Shown piece by piece: positions 50,827 through 63,304 of a stretch of 64,000 nt of DNA. The translations under genes and the position numbers were made by a program. Source of the DNA: Erythrophleum ivorense (Eukaryota > Streptophyta > Magnoliopsida > Fabales > Fabaceae); assembly GCA_026724425.1 (NCBI GenBank), contig JAIUCV010000008.1, forward strand, positions 23,508,369 to 23,572,368. The letters run 5' to 3'. Numbering within the stretch: position 1 is the stretch's first letter; every line of letters starts with the position of its first letter. The notes below the pieces were generated by a model, which saw only the letters and a program-made list of their open reading frames with translations, ran no database searches and had not been told where the DNA came from.

Positions 50827-52869
50827 CTAGGGGAAAGTGACTTTTTCAAAAATTCTAATTTTACCCTTCGTACTTTGTATTTTCGTTTCTCCTTCTTTTT
50901 AGCTCCCTTTTTAGAACCGTCTTTTCTATTATAAAATTTAGGTTTTCAATTAAGAAAAATGGCTTTGGAATAAGCCAAATCGGAGCTAAAACCTTTCTGA
51001 ACGAACCCGTCAAAATTTAGGCACACCAACGTTGGAAAATGTCCATCGGAGGGGATTTAACTGTCTCAGGGCTTCCTATGGTTTTTAGGGCCTCTAAGAA
51101 CCCCAAAAAACTCAAAACTTTGGTTTAAAAAGCCCTCCTGTGTGAATTCCAAAAATTACCTAAAATTACGAAAATGCCATTACATTTCGTAAGGCTTTTG
51201 TCAAAATTTGTTTCTTAATTCTAGCTTTGTTTTTCCTTCCGTCTGAGGCTAGAATCCTCATTTTTAGGAGGCTAAAATGTTCCTCAAATTTTTTGGGACC
51301 TTAACTAATTCATCTCGGGGGACTTGCTTTGAAAACAGGCCTGTTTCTGTCATTTAACAAAAACTAGACATTACACATCCCCTCCTCTCCAATGTCTTAA
51401 CATGCTAGGTGGAGCAATTGAGTAAGGTAATGGAAGCCACCAAGCCTAGAAGAAGGAGATTGACATCAAAGTGTATAAAAATGCCTAGTTTTGTTTCTTT
51501 TGTAGCCATACACATGGCATATGATGTAACCATATGAACATATATAATTATCTAAATGTTTGATGTATGTAAGAGTTTTAGTGCCAAATGAATGGTGATA
51601 TGGATTTTGGGTATGGAATTGCAAGACTAGGCTTATGAAATCTTGTGTATGGCATGGGGTGAGAGAGTGAGTTTGAGAAATCTAGATTTATGCACCTTTG
51701 AGACAAGTTTAGAAAGTCATTTTGGTGCATTCTCACGTGCTCAAGTGGTCATGGCTACCATAGAACTCAAAATGGACCATTTGAACCCCTTATATGACAC
51801 AAAATGAGCCATTTTGCAATCCAATGTCAAAATCTAACCAAATGAATGAATTTGCCCATGAAATTTGGCACACATATAGATTTTATCTAGAATTTTTTAG
51901 GAAGTGAAAGACTAGATTATTTAGAGCTGTATGGAATTAATTATGAATTTTCAAAGTTGGCATTTTTCTATTGAACTAATGCAGACACTGTTCATATGGT
52001 CAGAAACTTAGGCTATGTCATTCATGGGCCAAATGATATCTAATGTTCATGAAATTTCATAGGCCTAAACTAGACATGATGAGCTTTCCACGGCCATTGA
52101 GATCACCCAAATTGGAACTCTGAGCAGGGAGATATGAATTTTTGAATTTGGAGATTAGTACTAGTAATGACAATCAACCTCTGGTATTGTTCCATCAAGT
52201 AGACATCTTGTAGCCTCTGTTGTAGTTTGAATTTATTTTTACCATAAAGTAGATATTTGTAACTTTCCAGAATGGTATAGTGTGCCTAATATCAATTTTT
52301 CTAGAATTAGTTATAATTTTTCAAAATTTAAGCACAAAATCTAGAATTCTACCCGAGATTGCATCAGTGAATTTTATGTGAATACTCCCTTTTCTCGAGG
52401 TATAAGCCACTTCTTTAGCTTGTTATGAGTTGTATTTGTGTATTTACATATGAGAATGAAATGAATGAATCTATATGGGCCACGGGAGACCGAATGAAAA
52501 TTTTACTTGTGACAAAATGCATTCATGATTTCCAATGTCATTATGTTACTTCCTATAGAACTAGTATGAGATAAGGCATGGAAATTGCATGAGTTGAGTC
52601 TTAGAGTTATGGTGTTACAATAGGAACCCTTAAAATGGTTAAAGCCCCTATGGTTTATGTTTTAAAATGTCTTTAGTTAGACTAATTTGTTCGGGAAGGT
52701 TCTAAATCTAATTTGGGTGAAATTAAAGGCATTTTATAAATTAAAGGACCTAAATTTCATAATGAAAAAGACATTTCTTAAAAAAGAGTTGAAATGAGCT
52801 TAAATGGAAAAGACCAAGAATGAAGGGCAAAATTAGAAATTTGAAAAGTCTTAAATGAACCCCTTAGCC

Positions 52870-52878
52870 TATAAATAG
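52870..52878 (+). promoter_or_regulatory. TATA box of LTR-A (41379-55752)
   Basis: TATAAATAG lies about 530 bp from the LTR start once the nested insert is removed. The same word occurs in another copy at 4526-4534 (minus). A splice-donor-like AAAAAGGTAAG follows at about 52993. Confidence 0.55.
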
Positions 52879-55800
52879 AATGCCTCACTTCTTTCATATG
52901 CCTTGACTTACTGTCTTCTACACCAAAATAGAACCCTAAGCTTCTTGAAGTGGTGCACCAAGAGGGAGGAGAGAAGGAAGGAAAAACCAAGGAAAAAGGT
53001 AAGAAATTTCATAGTTTTTCATGCTTCTTCCTTCGTCAATCTTATTCTCTTCTTTCTCCTTTCATTTCCTATGGTTTTGATGATTGATTTAAGGATAATT
53101 CATGGCTGGTTCAATGAGAGGTGGATAGAAATTGGAGGAGAGACAAGAAGCAAGTGAAAGAGTTCTTGAAAAAGTGTGAAATCAAGGTAACTTCCATGGC
53201 TTCCTTTGCTTCTTCTTCCTTGTTTTCCATGGGTGAATTTTTGGCCAACCCTAGACCACTAAAAGAGGGATGAATTCTAGTCTTAGTAAGGAAGAAACAA
53301 AGGTTTTAGAGTATGAGAAATAAGAATATGCAATTAGATTTTAAAGAAAAGTTTTATAACTCAAATTGTCTAACTTAAGGTTTTTGTTGCACCTAACCAT
53401 TCTCGAAGCTTTCCAAGGATAGTCTAGCCTACGTAAGAGTATATATGAGATTCTAAGGCATCTAGGAAGCTTCACAAGTGCCAATTTCCTAAGAGAAATC
53501 AAGCAAACTCCATGAGTCTTCAAGTGTTCATAGGTCTTGCCCAAGAGCACTCCAAGTATCTAAGGAGAGTTTTAATTAATTCTAAGGCTAGAAAGGGACT
53601 AAATATGATTAATGAACATCAAAGAAAGCATTGGTATGAATTTAGGAATTATGGTTTATGAGGTGGAGGTATAGGCTCTATTTTAAGATATAAAGAACAA
53701 CTTAAGTCTAGGTTCCTTGAATTGAAATTGTAATGACTCCAAAGAGTTTAGATGGAGTTAATAGACTTAGATTGAATGAGAAATTATAGCTAAGATTATG
53801 AATTCCAAGGGTTGCTTCATTCTGTCTTATATGGAACCATAATGGTGTCTTTGAACAAAGTAGGCATGCATAGAGTTTTTACAAGACTAAAACTTGTTCC
53901 AATGATTGAATTGTACCTCATTTGATGTGTTTAGGCCAAGCGAATCAAGTCCTACCTAGTTGCATGTGTGTGGCTAAAAAGGGGAAGGAGTAACCAAAGA
54001 GAAAAGTTTGTGTTATCGCTTCAAGGTAGCTCTTTAACCTTTCTCACATGCATTGTTTGGATGTTTGCTTATCATTGGATACTTGTGTGTATGTTTGAAC
54101 TATGAGATATATTTATAGCCATTGAATATATGTTATGGTACTATTATGCTTATTGAAATATGTTTATGAATGCAAAGTGGGTTGAATAAGTATGATTATG
54201 CCAAAAGTCCCTTAGTATGGGTGAGGATGAGCTAAAAGTCCCTAGGAATGGGTGAGATATAGCCAAAAGTCTCAAGAAGAGTGAGGCTAAGTCAAAAGTC
54301 TCTTGAAAATAGGTGAGGCAAATCCAAAAGTCTTAAAGGAGTTAGGTGAGGCTAGACCAATGCCCTTGAGAGCCTATGTTTGACATGTATGAATTCATAT
54401 GACAAGGAAAATGATTTATGTATGTTCATTAGTAGCATATATGGCATGCATGCATTATTTGACATGTAAATGCATCATATATGTATGTTTAAAAGGGTAA
54501 AGAGCTATTAAGATTTTTAAAATCTCACTCTTTCCCTACATATGTCTAACCATACTTAGGTGAGCTAAGTGAACTAAGGAATGGAGGCCAAGTACCTTGA
54601 AGCATGGACTTTTGACAATAGAATAGGAAAATTGTATATTTTGATGTCAAAGTTTGTATCTATATGATATACATCTGATGTAAGCCATTGAATACAAACA
54701 AATATATGTAAATATGATGTATGAATGGAATTTGGAGCCAAATGAATGCATATGTGAGTTTTTACCATCCATGTGCCTTGATGCTCATGTGTATAAGAAC
54801 AACTAGGATAGTGATTTTGAGATGCATGATGATTTGGACCATTTGGGATACTCTCATAGTCTATGTTTATGCTTTTTGACATGCTCAAATGGTTGTGGAT
54901 TGAGTAGAAGACCATTTGGTGCCTTCTTATCCCTTTATGGACTTCAATTTGACTATTTTCTTGAGCTAAACCAAAGTCTGACTAAATGGATGAGTTTTTA
55001 CATAAAATTTGGCAAGCAAATAGGTCTCATCTAGAGCTTTTTATAGAGCTAAAAATCACTCAATTTGGAGCTCTAGAGAATTTATTATGATTTTTCAAAG
55101 TTGCCTAAATTATTCAAAAAACTGTCAAGGGTATTGTTCATATGGTATGTTTGCATTCTTGTGTCACTCATGGGTCAAATGAAGTTTAATGCTCATAAAA
55201 TTTTAGAAGAATAAACTAGACATCATAAGCTTTCCATAGCCATTTAAGAGGACTCAATTTGGATTAGTATAGAGAAAGTTATAAATTTTTGAATTTCAAA
55301 GTCTGCACTAGTCCAAGAGCATGACCCAGGTTACTATTCCATCTATTTTGATGGTCTAACTTGGTCTAAAGTTATTTTTAGTAGTTATTAACATCTAGAA
55401 CTTTCTAGAAAGATATATCATGCATAATTTTGATTTTTCTAAAATTAGTTATAAATTTCTGAAATTCATATCTAAAAACTGGCCTTGTAACTTGAGAGAA
55501 AAATTATGATATTGTGCAATGTGGTCCAAGATTCGAGACTTCTGTGATCAATTGTGATGTTTTTTATATGAATGGATATGTTATGCATAGATAATGTTAT
55601 TGGTAAGCCCACACGGTTCCTAAAGCCAAGAATGATATGAATGGGCTTTCAATTACGCAATGAACCAATGCCAAAAAGTGTTATTTTCATGTGAATAAGT
55701 ACCACATACGATTTATGCCATGAGTTAAGAGCTATGTAAATATGGTGTTAAACTTGGATCAAAATTTGACCTTTTGATATCCAAGTTTACACATATACAT

Positions 55801-56064
55801 ATTGGCACCACTTATGTCAATTGTTACACTAATGCTCATATATCATCATAAATTTCCATATATTCATATTCTCATGCTTTGACATATGGTCTCGTCATAA
55901 AACATGGATTATCTATAATGTCTTACATCATTGAGCATTAGAGATACAAAAGAATGTCATACTTTTACATACATCAAAATACAGAACATATGACAACTCT
56001 AATACATCACTAGTAATGTTTCACTCCTTTCCACATCCTTGTCATTGCTTGGTGACCTTGAAAT

Positions 56065-59000
56065 TTTAATACCATATGTTTTCTACCATGCTACTCTCCT
56101 ATTCACGGCAATTGTACACATTCTTAGTGAAAATGCATGAGAAAGAATGAAATATTACGTTACGTCGGGGTTCAATTTCTTCAATTCCTGCTGCGTGGGC
56201 CCCGTGGACTATCCAACAACATTCTCTAGTCATTTACCATTGGTACAATTCAAAAACAACTCAAAATATCAAGTGATACACGGACTTAAGCTCAAGAACC
56301 CCGGATTTGTATTCATTCTTCATAGCTATAGAGTGGTGGATTTTAAGAGAAACTTTGAAAAATCATAATTAAATGTAGAAAAATCAAAATCATACAAACA
56401 TAACGTTCTAGAAATATTTGGATGTAAAATTTACAATAAAAATAAATTTGGGACACAAACATAGCCTTTTGATCACATATGACAATGAAATAGCCATAAA
56501 GGTTTGACTGCCCCCTGATACTGATACAGTTTACTGTCATCAATTTCAAAAATGTCTAATTAATTTCAAAAAAATCAAATCCATGCAACTAATACCAATC
56601 TAGAAAGCTACAAATATTAAATAGAGGAAAAAAATAACTCTAGACCAATCCAAGAATGTTCAGATGCTGAAAATCAATCAAAAAAGTAACATGGATTTGA
56701 CTGGTTGCCTAGTACTGGGTAGTAAATTCAAAAATTCATATCTCCCTCTCTAGATATCTAAATGAGGTGCTTCTAGCTAGAACACATCACTGGAAAGGTC
56801 TAGTTTTGCCTTGTAAAATTTTGTAATAATTGGACATCATTTGCCCTGTGAATGACAGAGGATAAATTTCAGACCAAATGAACAATGCACTGAGCAAAAC
56901 TATAATTTTTGCTAATTTCAAAAATTTGCCAAATATTTTGTATACCTCCAAATAATACTCACTTTATCTTTCCAAAAAGCTCTCAACAATCTCTAGATGC
57001 ATGCCAAATTTTAGACCAAGAAGTGCTCATTTGGATAAAAAGTGGTATAGCTCACCAAAATGATCATTTTTGCTCCATATGAGATACCAAATGTGTCCAA
57101 ATGACCTCCTTTAATGTTTGGCACCTCTTGAGCAAGTTTAAAAGCATGAATATGACTTGTAGCAACTATCCAAGTGGTCTCGAACACCATGCATCTTAAT
57201 TTAACCATCCCACACTCAAGAATGCATAATCATTACATTCCATCATGGTGTCAAATTCTACATTCTCATTAATCTAATGCCACATAAGAGCTATACAATG
57301 TTCATATATCATATTACATTTGTCCATGGGCTTACATCCCAAAAATAATTTGTACAAAGAAACTTTGGCATTCAATTACGTAACAACCTACATAACTATC
57401 AAACTTGGCTTTTCAACTCCCTTAGCTTGCATTTTTTGTTTCTTGGGCACCACCTAGTCATGTCAAGAGGAAAGGGGAAATGGGAGTGAGATTCTTAGAA
57501 TCTCAATAGCTCACACACCTATTCATACACACATTCAAGGCATATACACATCAAGGCATATGTATGGAAGATTTGACAACCATAAAGTATGTTGTAATAC
57601 CTCAAAATTAATTAAGGTGTTAATCATAGATTAGACATAATTAAGAATAATTATTAGGGAATAATTGGACAAATAATGTGAATGGAAATCTGGAGAGAAG
57701 TAAATTAATAATTTGGGTTTGAGACTTAATTATGTTAGGAACTTCATCTAGGCCCGAATTAAATTAAGTAGGCCATGATTAGAGACTAACAAAGACCTAA
57801 TGAATTTAGATACAGACCCAACCTTTTAATGTGAGACTTGGCCCAAGAGAGAGCACTTAATGATGGCCCAATATGATTTAGTGAGATAGAGGCCCAAGTC
57901 CTAACTTATATAAGCTCTTATAATTAGCCCAACAACCCTTATATAGACCCAAATCAAATGAGCTCTTAAAACTTAGCCTAACCCAATCAAATTCTGCAGC
58001 CCAACTAATAAAATTTAGCCCAACAAGCATAAAATCTGAACCAATATGGATTTGGGCCTTTAGGTTAACTCATAACCCATTTAGGACCCAACTTTAACCC
58101 TAAAAATCATTCTATCCACCCCTCATTCTATAGAAGCACCAAAAACACAAACACAAATTCGGAGGTCCAAAGGGAAGGCTAGGGTTAGCAGCAAAATTCC
58201 ATCATTTTCCACTCCTAAAGTAAGATTCAGCTAAGGTAATAGTTATATAACTTAATCCCCTTCTCTTTCTCTTCATTTTGACCTGATTAGTTTTTCATTT
58301 GGAGCGTTTTCTCCATACCCAAAATCTAAAATATGGTTATTTGGGATTTTCTTGGTGAAATTTCGTAGGTTGAGGCTATAGGTGTTGTTAGGTAAGTATA
58401 AACTCTTCATTTTGATGCTTTCTCTGCTAGTTTGGGACCCCTATAACTGATTTATGATATGGATATTGTTTTATGCGAATTTACTTAAAATTTGAAGTGT
58501 TGTTTTGAGATTTCTGAGGTAGGCTCAACCAAATCTGAATTTGGTTCTTGTGGTAATTAAGTAAGTGTTTCTAAGTAGTCCTATATAGCTTAACTCCTTG
58601 AGTAATGAGTCTGCTGATACAAATTGTGATTAGGGATAGTAATAGCTTGATTTTGTGTCCATAGGCTAAAGTAGCATTTAGTTGGCTCTTAGAGGATTGG
58701 CTACAAGTGAGGTAACCAGGGACTATATTAATTCCATGCATATATCTGCTTTAATTTCACATTTGCTACACATAAATGATTTGAAATGCTAAGTGAATTG
58801 GTTGGCTATTTATTGTATTGTGTTTGTACCTTGTGAGTCCATGGTGAGGGTGTAGTGTGGCTGCTACCCATGCATGTGCTTTGATCAAGCACTGGGTAAT
58901 GATCAAACCCCAGATGTACTGAGCCCTAGTTGTGTTCATTAGGGAGTGGGTGCCATGAATGGGCCTTTCTTAGTGTTATTGGCCTTTAACATGTGAAAAT

Positions 59001-62000
59001 GTGATTGCCAGTATGGGATAGTAATCATTGATAATCTAATTATTTCATTTACTAATATGATTAGTACATATTCAGATGCTTATATAATACCATGCATATA
59101 TGTTAATTAAATTAGAATATATGAATGAAATTTGCCTTTAGTTACTGAGATTCGCATCTCACCCCATTTCATGGGATTATACTTTCAGGTAAATGCTCTT
59201 CGGGGTAAGGATAAGGGGAAGTAAGTGGATGAAAATCTATGAGTTTCAAACATGTGTGAAGAAGGCTGCACTTAGACTGATTTAAATAGAATATATGCTA
59301 AATTTTATATTCTTTTTGCATAGCATCATCATGTAATCATGTTGCTAAGTGTAGGTGTTTGTATTTTGATTACTTAGAATGTATCTATTGAGGAGTTAGG
59401 CCTCATTGGTATTGGATGTATGAATTTATAACATCTGTTATGAACTTTGTTGAACCTATGAAATGGTTTATTACTTGGGGAATATAATTATGTGATACAT
59501 TGGATGTAGACCCGAACTAGTGATGCATGAAATCTTTAATGGAATATATATTTGAATGACAATTGTTAGTAGCTTATGCAATTCTTGCTATGATTAATCT
59601 ATGAATTTGCTGATATAGGGTAATTGGATTAGTAGGAATTAATACTTAAGTTTAAAACTACTAATGATAGATAAGGTGGATAAATTAGGTGCATGAAAAT
59701 TATTATAGCCCCATAAATTAAGGTAGAGTGGTCCTAGAGTGTCTTTAGGGCTAGAATTGGAATGTATGGGATGAAATTTAGAAAATGTTGCCCAGGGAAG
59801 GTGACAGAGAGTAAACTTGTCATGGCGTAACATGTCCCACCATGGCTCAAGTCGAGGAAACTATGTAAGAAGTGTCCAGTAGCTAGTCTCAATGCGACGC
59901 AAGTGTATCCTATCGAGGCAAGAATTGTAGGACTTTGAACAGTAGCTCTATGAGGTATTTCCACTACAGTGCCACATAGGCTCATCATAGCGAGGGTCCA
60001 ACTTGTCACGGTGACATTCGCGTGAGTTGCCTAATAAGATTCCTGATAGTAACTTAGTCGTGGCGCAGAAGGTTGAGGTCACAGCGCAAAGTGAAAGACT
60101 TAGTTTTTGAGTTCTAGTAACTAACTTAGCCATGACGGGAGAGTTTCAAGTCACGACGAAGGTTCCCAAATTCCTACCTTTAGCCTAGAAACCTAGGTTT
60201 CTCTAATGGTAATGCTAGGGAATGATATAGGAACACTTGTAGGAGGTTTTTGTACATTGAAATTAATGGATGGGTGAATCACAAACCCCTCATGATCATG
60301 CAATTTCTTTTGTGCATTCTCACATTTGTGGTTGTATAGTTAATGACCCTAATATCATTAAGGTTCAAATTTTCTTATATTTTCATGATGTATATAATCG
60401 TAATGACTCCAATCTTTGATCAATAATCATTAATTGCGTATTTAACCATAATTACCATGATTAGAAGTTAGGGTCGTCACATATATAAAGTTACAATTTC
60501 TATGCCACTTATTCACATTCAAGCCAAGAACATGCTCTAAGGTTTTGGTTTTGCCTCACCCTATTTTTAAGACTTTTGTATTTGCTACTCTCTTGGCCTA
60601 AGGACTTTTAACTTGGCCTCATCCTTCCAAAAGACTTTTGGCCTTGTCTCACCCATGCCATGATACTTTTGGCATCTCCTCACCTTCATTAAGGTACTTT
60701 TGGCATCACCTCACCCTTATAAGCCATTTTCATAACCAAGACCATTCAAGGAAACACATTGGTACCAATGTAATGCCAAGGCATCATGTAACACTATCAT
60801 TTCTAACTCATATCCATCATTCCTTACATGTAACACCATCAAGTGGCATATCATCAAGACACAAGAACACACACAAGCATACAAATACAAATATATGCAC
60901 ACAAGAATGCAAGGAGAATGAGGTGGAGAGCTACCTTGGATTTATGCAAGCTTTTCTTAATCCTTTTCCTTCCCTTTTTGGGTCCCACTCTTGAACACAC
61001 ACTTGGTTCCATATGTGGTATAATGGTTTCATAAATGGCCGATTGAGGCAACCTCCATAATTCAAGCTTTAAACTCTTATCTCTTGTTATTTTTAGACTT
61101 CTTGGACTCATTTAAGGTCTTTGAAGCCCTCACACATTCACTTGCACAATTGGAAAACCAAGTTGCTTCATAAGGCACCATTATGGACATCATTGTTTCA
61201 TCTTCCAATCTATGGGTCTTAAATTTTTTCCAAGGGTTTCTCCCATCTTCTAACATCATATGAAGTCCCAAACCAAGGCTAGAACAAACTAAAACACTCC
61301 CTAACCTAGTATTCTTGCCTTGGCTGAAACTAATACCATAATGGAGGTTCACAAGCTTCTTGATTTTTTCTTGATGTGATAGGCACTTGGGAGGGTTTCT
61401 AAGGGTCTTAGAAGCTCAAGGAAACATTCAAATAGCCAAAGAATTAATCACACAAAATCAAAATTTTCAAAACCCTAGAAAACACCATACTTTCCTAACT
61501 TGATTTCTATTGATTTTTCTTGGAATTTCTTGCCATATTCCTCTTCTCCATGGTCTAAAACCCTAGTTCCTCTCTTGTTTTTGGATAGAAAATCCTCTCC
61601 CTATGTGGTTCTATATGAGGCCGAAACAAAAACGAAGAAGAAATAAGAAAAGAAAGCAACATAAGCAAGAAGTTACCTTAGATTCAAGTATGTATTCAAG
61701 GCTCTTCCTTCTTGGTTTGTTTCTCCTCAAGTAATTCGAACTCTTACCTTATGTTCTGGACCAAAAAAAGAACCATTGATCTCAAATAAACCATGGAAAG
61801 AGAGGAGGAGAGGAGAGGAATAGAATTGGAAGAAGATGGAGCATAAAATTCCTTAAATTTCCTTACCTTTCTTGCCTTTTTCTTCCTCTTTTTCTCCTTC
61901 TCTTGGTGTGCCTAAGGGAGCTAAAAATTTTCTATATTATGGACAGAAAGGTCATGCTTAAAAAGGTGGGAGAAGAGACAAGAAGCTTATGGAACATTCA

Positions 62001-62543
62001 AGAAGCTAGTTTTTTCAAAAATTCTAATTTCATCCTTCCGTAATGGTAATTTTTGTTTTGATTTCATTTTAGCTCCTTTTTGAGAACTGTCTTTGCCATT
62101 ATAAAATTTAGGTTCCCAATTTAATAAAATGTGTTTAGAATCACTCAAATTGGAGTTAAAACCTTACCAAATGAATCCCTAAAGTTTAGGCTCACCGACA
62201 TTGGAAAACGTACACTAAATGAGCTTTACTAGTCCTAGGGCTTTCCATGATTTTTGGAGCTTCTGGGAACCTTGGTCAAGTCAAATTTTCTATCTAAAAA
62301 GTCTTCCAATGTGTTTTTGCAAAAGTTGCATTTATTTATGAAAATGCCATTACATTTCATTAGTTTTCGTCACAATTTATTTCACTATCCTAGCTTTATT
62401 TTTCTTTCCATTTGAGCCTGGAATTATCTTTTTTAGGAGTCTAGAACTCTACCTAAATCTTTTGGGGTATTATTGAGCTCATTTCATGGGATTTGCTTTT
62501 ATATAGCTCATTTCGTCATTTTACAAAAATTATGTTTGTTACA
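56065..62543 (-). mobile_element. 3' LTR of a family-A retrotransposon, interrupted by LTR-B
   Basis: On the minus strand the LTR starts TGTAACAAAC at 62543, immediately after the polypurine tract, and ends near 56065 (TTTAATACC, the terminal TG/CA mutated). Without the LTR-B insert it is about 3.6 kb. This copy fixes the family's true orientation and links LTR-A to the Del/Tekay-like integrase fragment at 62639-63304. It aligns with 22181-31520. The frames at 56147-57208 and 60638-61352 are LTR sequence. The left flank GAAAT cannot be compared with the other end, which is outside the window. Confidence 0.82.
57593..60481 (+). mobile_element. Solo LTR-B, 2889 bp, TSD TATGT/TATAT
   Basis: The element starts TGTAATACCTC at 57593 and ends GGGTCGTCACA at 60481. 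The flanks TATGT and TATAT differ at one base. The empty site is seen in the paralogous LTR-A near 23708-23725 (CATAAAGTATGCAAAGTCAC). The GC-richer zone is at 59800-60180. The overlapping minus-strand frames at 59639-60133 result from that zone. Orientation is provisional. Confidence 0.9.
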
Positions 62544-62558
62544 TTTTCCACCCTTCTT
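62544..62558 (-). other. Polypurine tract of family-A retrotransposon
   Basis: On the minus strand this reads AAGAAGGGTGGAAAA and runs directly into the LTR start TGTAACA. Just upstream is AAATTTTGAAGGCGAAATTT, which matches the GAGGACGAAATT-type text typical of the pol end/LTR junction in Del/Tekay chromoviruses. It would prime plus-strand DNA synthesis. Confidence 0.85.
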
Positions 62559-62561
62559 AAG

Positions 62562-63304
62562 ATAAATTTCGCCTTCAAAATTTAAATATGTACCTTAGGG
62601 AAATAGCTCTATTTCTATCTCATCTTATCCACTAGCTCTCAGGTTGCCTCCTCGGATGTCAGACCCTTCCAAACCACTTTCATCAAATGGATGCTCTTAT
62701 TTCTCAGCTGTTTCAGTTTAGCATCCATAATCCTCTCTAGTTTCACTACATAGGAAAGATTTTCTTGCAATTGAACATGCTCATATTCTATGACATGTGA
62801 GAAGTCTGGTAAGTACTTTTTCAATTGGGAGATATGGAAAATATTATGGATTTGGGCTAGGTTTGGAGGTAGGGCCATCCAATAGGCCATGGGTCCAATT
62901 TTCTCATAGATTTCAAATGGACCGATATACCTAAAACTAAGCTTCCTTACCCTCACAGACCGACCTGTTCCAATCACTGGAGACACTCGGATGAATACAT
63001 GGTCTCTAATTTCAAACTCTAACGGCCTCCTTTTTCTATCGGCATAACTTTTTTCCCTACTCTGGGCAGTAAGGAGTTTTTTTCTAATCATTTCTATCTG
63101 CTGAGTAGTCTGGTCTATTAACTCAGTCCTAGTAAGCTCCCCTCACCTAGCTCAACCCAACACAAAGGAGATCTACAATTTCTCTCATACAAAGCCTCAT
63201 AAGGGGCCATTTGGATACTAAAATGGTAACTATTATTGTAAGCAAACTCTACTAATAGCAGATAGACATCCTAGTAACTCCTCATCTCCAACACACATGC
63301 CCTC
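62562..63304 (-). pseudogene. Broken Ty3/gypsy (Del/Tekay-type chromovirus) integrase C-terminus and chromodomain
   Basis: This is the 3' end of a retrotransposon pol gene. The longest open piece is 62639-63091 (150 codons, no true start). In order it shows an AQSR..SYAD..RRPLEF stretch, a YIGPFEI segment typical of the GPY/F integrase domain, an HNIFHISQLKKY motif and the first part of a chromodomain (LRNKSI, KVVWKG, EEAT). The chromodomain is cut by TGA at 62639-62641, where the family has tryptophan. Upstream, 63092-63304 still reads as integrase core (FAYNN, APYEALY, CRSPLCW), but has a likely 1-bp deletion near 63138 and a TAG at 63271-63273. An LTR-B inserted at 63305 truncates it. It is non-functional. 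Confidence 0.9.

Larger units (their letters stand above)
43924..51375 (-). mobile_element. Solo LTR-A, TSD TATCT/CATCC, nest layer 3
   Basis: The element starts TGTAACACC at 43924 and ends AGACATTACA at 51375. The flanks TATCT and CATCC differ by two C/T transitions. The intact target word CATCC is seen in paralogous copies, for example the complement at about 48366-48385. Its own sequence after removing layer 4 is about 3.6 kb. The TATA-like CTATATATAG lies at 50817-50826. Frames at 44057-46056 are LTR sequence. Confidence 0.85.
41665..52619 (+). mobile_element. Solo LTR-A, TSD ATAGG, nest layer 2
   Basis: The element starts TGTAATATCTAG at 41665 and ends TATGGTGTTACA at 52619, between perfect ATAGG duplications (41660-41664 and 52620-52624). 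Without layer 3 it is about 3.5 kb. Its own segments are 41665-43923 and 51381-52619. It has the array at 43585-43735. Frames at 42083-43613 are LTR sequence. Confidence 0.9.
41379..55752 (+). mobile_element. Solo LTR-A, TSD CTTGG, nest layer 1
   Basis: The element starts TGTAATGTTC at 41379 and ends ATGGTGTTAAA at 55752, the terminal ACA having become AAA. Perfect CTTGG duplications flank it (41374-41378 and 55753-55757). Without the next layer (41665-52619 plus one TSD) it is about 3.4 kb. Its own sequence, 41379-41664 and 52625-55752, contains a TATAAATAG box and the short tandem array at 54195-54365. Frames at 52778-55034 are LTR sequence. Confidence 0.88.
40493..56064 (-). mobile_element. 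Partial LTR-A hosting the deep nest (own sequence 40493-41378 and 55753-56064)
   Basis: The left end reads TGTAATACCTAG at 40493, an LTR-A end on the minus strand. Its sequence is interrupted at 41378/55753 by the nested LTR-A set. After removing that insert, the join agrees with the complement of 38040-38110 in the separate copy at 33180-38971. At 56065 a further minus-strand LTR-A begins, so the remainder of this host LTR should lie outside the window. The frame at 40419-40670 is LTR sequence. Confidence 0.7.
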
